43,679 nucleotides of DNA from positions 1-43,679 of the forward strand of contig DULL01000108.1 in NCBI GenBank assembly GCA_012840395.1. The letters are read 5' to 3'. A program made the translations under genes and the position numbers. Of this stretch, positions 43,245 to 43,679 are shown piece by piece. The DNA comes from Clostridiaceae bacterium (GTDB taxonomy: Bacteria; Bacillota; Clostridia; Acetivibrionales; DULL01). Below the pieces are notes generated by a model, which saw only the letters and a program-made list of their open reading frames with translations, made no database searches and was not told the origin of the DNA. Every line of letters begins with the position of its first letter. The first letter of the stretch is position 1.

Positions 43245-43391
43245 GGAAGCAGAGGGACGGTTTTCTTGCTTCCAACGGTCTCGAAGTAGAGGGACGGTTC
43301 TCCTGCTTACAACAGTCTCAAAAGCAAGAGAACTGTCCCCCCTCGTTTCCCGACTGTCTCAGAAGCAAGAGAACCGTCCCCGCGCTTCTGC
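43245..43391. repeat. GGGACGGTTCT palindrome cluster, locus B
   Basis: Four half-units: two direct (43245-43273 and 43283-43310, GAGGGACGGTT with TTGCTT/CTGCTT) and two inverted (43321-43349 and 43361-43391, AAGCAAGAGAAC-x-GTCCC). Short conserved linkers of the form AACxGTCTC occur between them. The family also appears at 14230-14336. In RNA the halves pair strongly and may end transcription from the propeller gene. Confidence 0.85.
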
Positions 43392-43440
43392 CCGCGCTTC
43401 TGTGTTTCCAACCCATTAATTCCGGAAAAGGAGGAGAGCA

Positions 43441-43679
43441 ATGTATAAGCGAATTTTATCAGTAATGCTGGTAATACTCATATGTATCACACTGCCCCTG
43501 GTTTCGAAAGCAGCGTCAGGAACTGTTGAAGCAACCTATTCTGACGGAGTGGTGGAAGTGGTTGGGTCAGGCTTTACAAGCGGCACCAGCTACACAGTGA
43601 GGATAGTGGACACAGTAAATTCACAATTAAAGGCCATGGGCCAGGTAAAAGCAGATGGAAATGGTAACATATCTGTTTC
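43441..43679 (+). CDS. Secreted protein, N-terminal part (runs off window)
   Basis: The frame begins MYKRILSVMLVILICITLPL, a classical signal peptide, with a probable cleavage after SKA near residue 24. AAGGAGGAG lies five bases upstream of the ATG. The mature part (SGTVEATYSDGVVEVVGSGF, TSYTVRIVDT) looks like a beta-rich Ig-like repeat. It continues beyond 43679, so function cannot be given. Confidence 0.8.
   Translation, partial: MYKRILSVMLVILICITLPLVSKAASGTVEATYSDGVVEVVGSGFTSGTSYTVRIVDTVNSQLKAMGQVKADGNGNISV

Noticed and set aside
1-43679. tRNA or rRNA genes, phage genes, toxin-antitoxin or defence islands
   Set aside because: None could be recognised on either strand.

Overview
The window is A+T-rich chromosomal DNA of a low-GC Gram-positive bacterium, most likely a rod-shaped, spore-forming Clostridia member. 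The evidence is: Firmicutes-type gene orders (rimP-nusA-ylxR-ylxQ-infB-rbfA-nrnA-truB-ribF and mraZ-rsmH-ftsL-spoVD-murE-murF-mraY-ftsW-murG), strong AGGAGG-type ribosome sites with many TTG starts, a T-box leader, a meso-DAP-type MurE and an M16 pair of ymfF/ymfH type. A member of the cellulolytic Clostridia (Acetivibrio/Ruminiclostridium type) is plausible but not proven. Almost everything is transcribed rightwards; only aroF and its T-box leader lie on the minus strand.

Layout. 1-9051: a possible insertion-sequence end, then a strong sigma-A-like promoter (145-173) and the translation/ribosome-maturation operon rimP to ribF. 9100-11698: the paired M16 proteins (inactive and active subunits). 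11733-11851: a structured repeat resembling an IS200/IS605 right end or omega-RNA scaffold with no tnpB, just before lgt; a diverged copy lies at 27587-27691. 11876-14192: lgt and a RodA-like SEDS glycosyltransferase. 14193-14456: a nested palindrome, a promoter and four 10-bp AAGTG boxes that look like the MraZ operator. 14457-25136: the division and cell-wall (dcw) cluster, in which murD is absent between mraY and ftsW. 25148-25249: paired hairpin repeats, the second a terminator. 25312-25695: a murA gene cut off after about 116 residues. 25874-27573: an ECF sigma factor and its zinc-type membrane anti-sigma factor. 27794-31780: polA, coaE and a lytic transglycosylase. 31831-33307: aroF (minus) with T-box and promoter. 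33314-33470: a MITE-like element. 33589-37744: a CheW-domain protein, an OmpR-type two-component pair and an HtrA protease. 38072-39538: glgA, preceded by 11-bp tandem repeats. 39854-43679: a degraded accessory region with a creatininase-family enzyme, an SGNH-hydrolase fragment fused out of frame to a large beta-propeller protein that has lost its N-terminus, a second GGGACGGTTCT palindrome cluster and the start of a secreted protein.

How the genes work together. The first block matures ribosomes, initiates translation, modifies tRNA and recycles RNA fragments. The second builds peptidoglycan and lipoproteins. The two-component system with HtrA and the ECF sigma/anti-sigma pair look like envelope-stress modules.

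I did not find a clearly new multi-gene system. The best leads are the two omega-RNA-like repeats, the eroded dcw cluster (no murD, truncated murA), the CheW protein translationally overlapping a two-component system, and the three short palindrome families.
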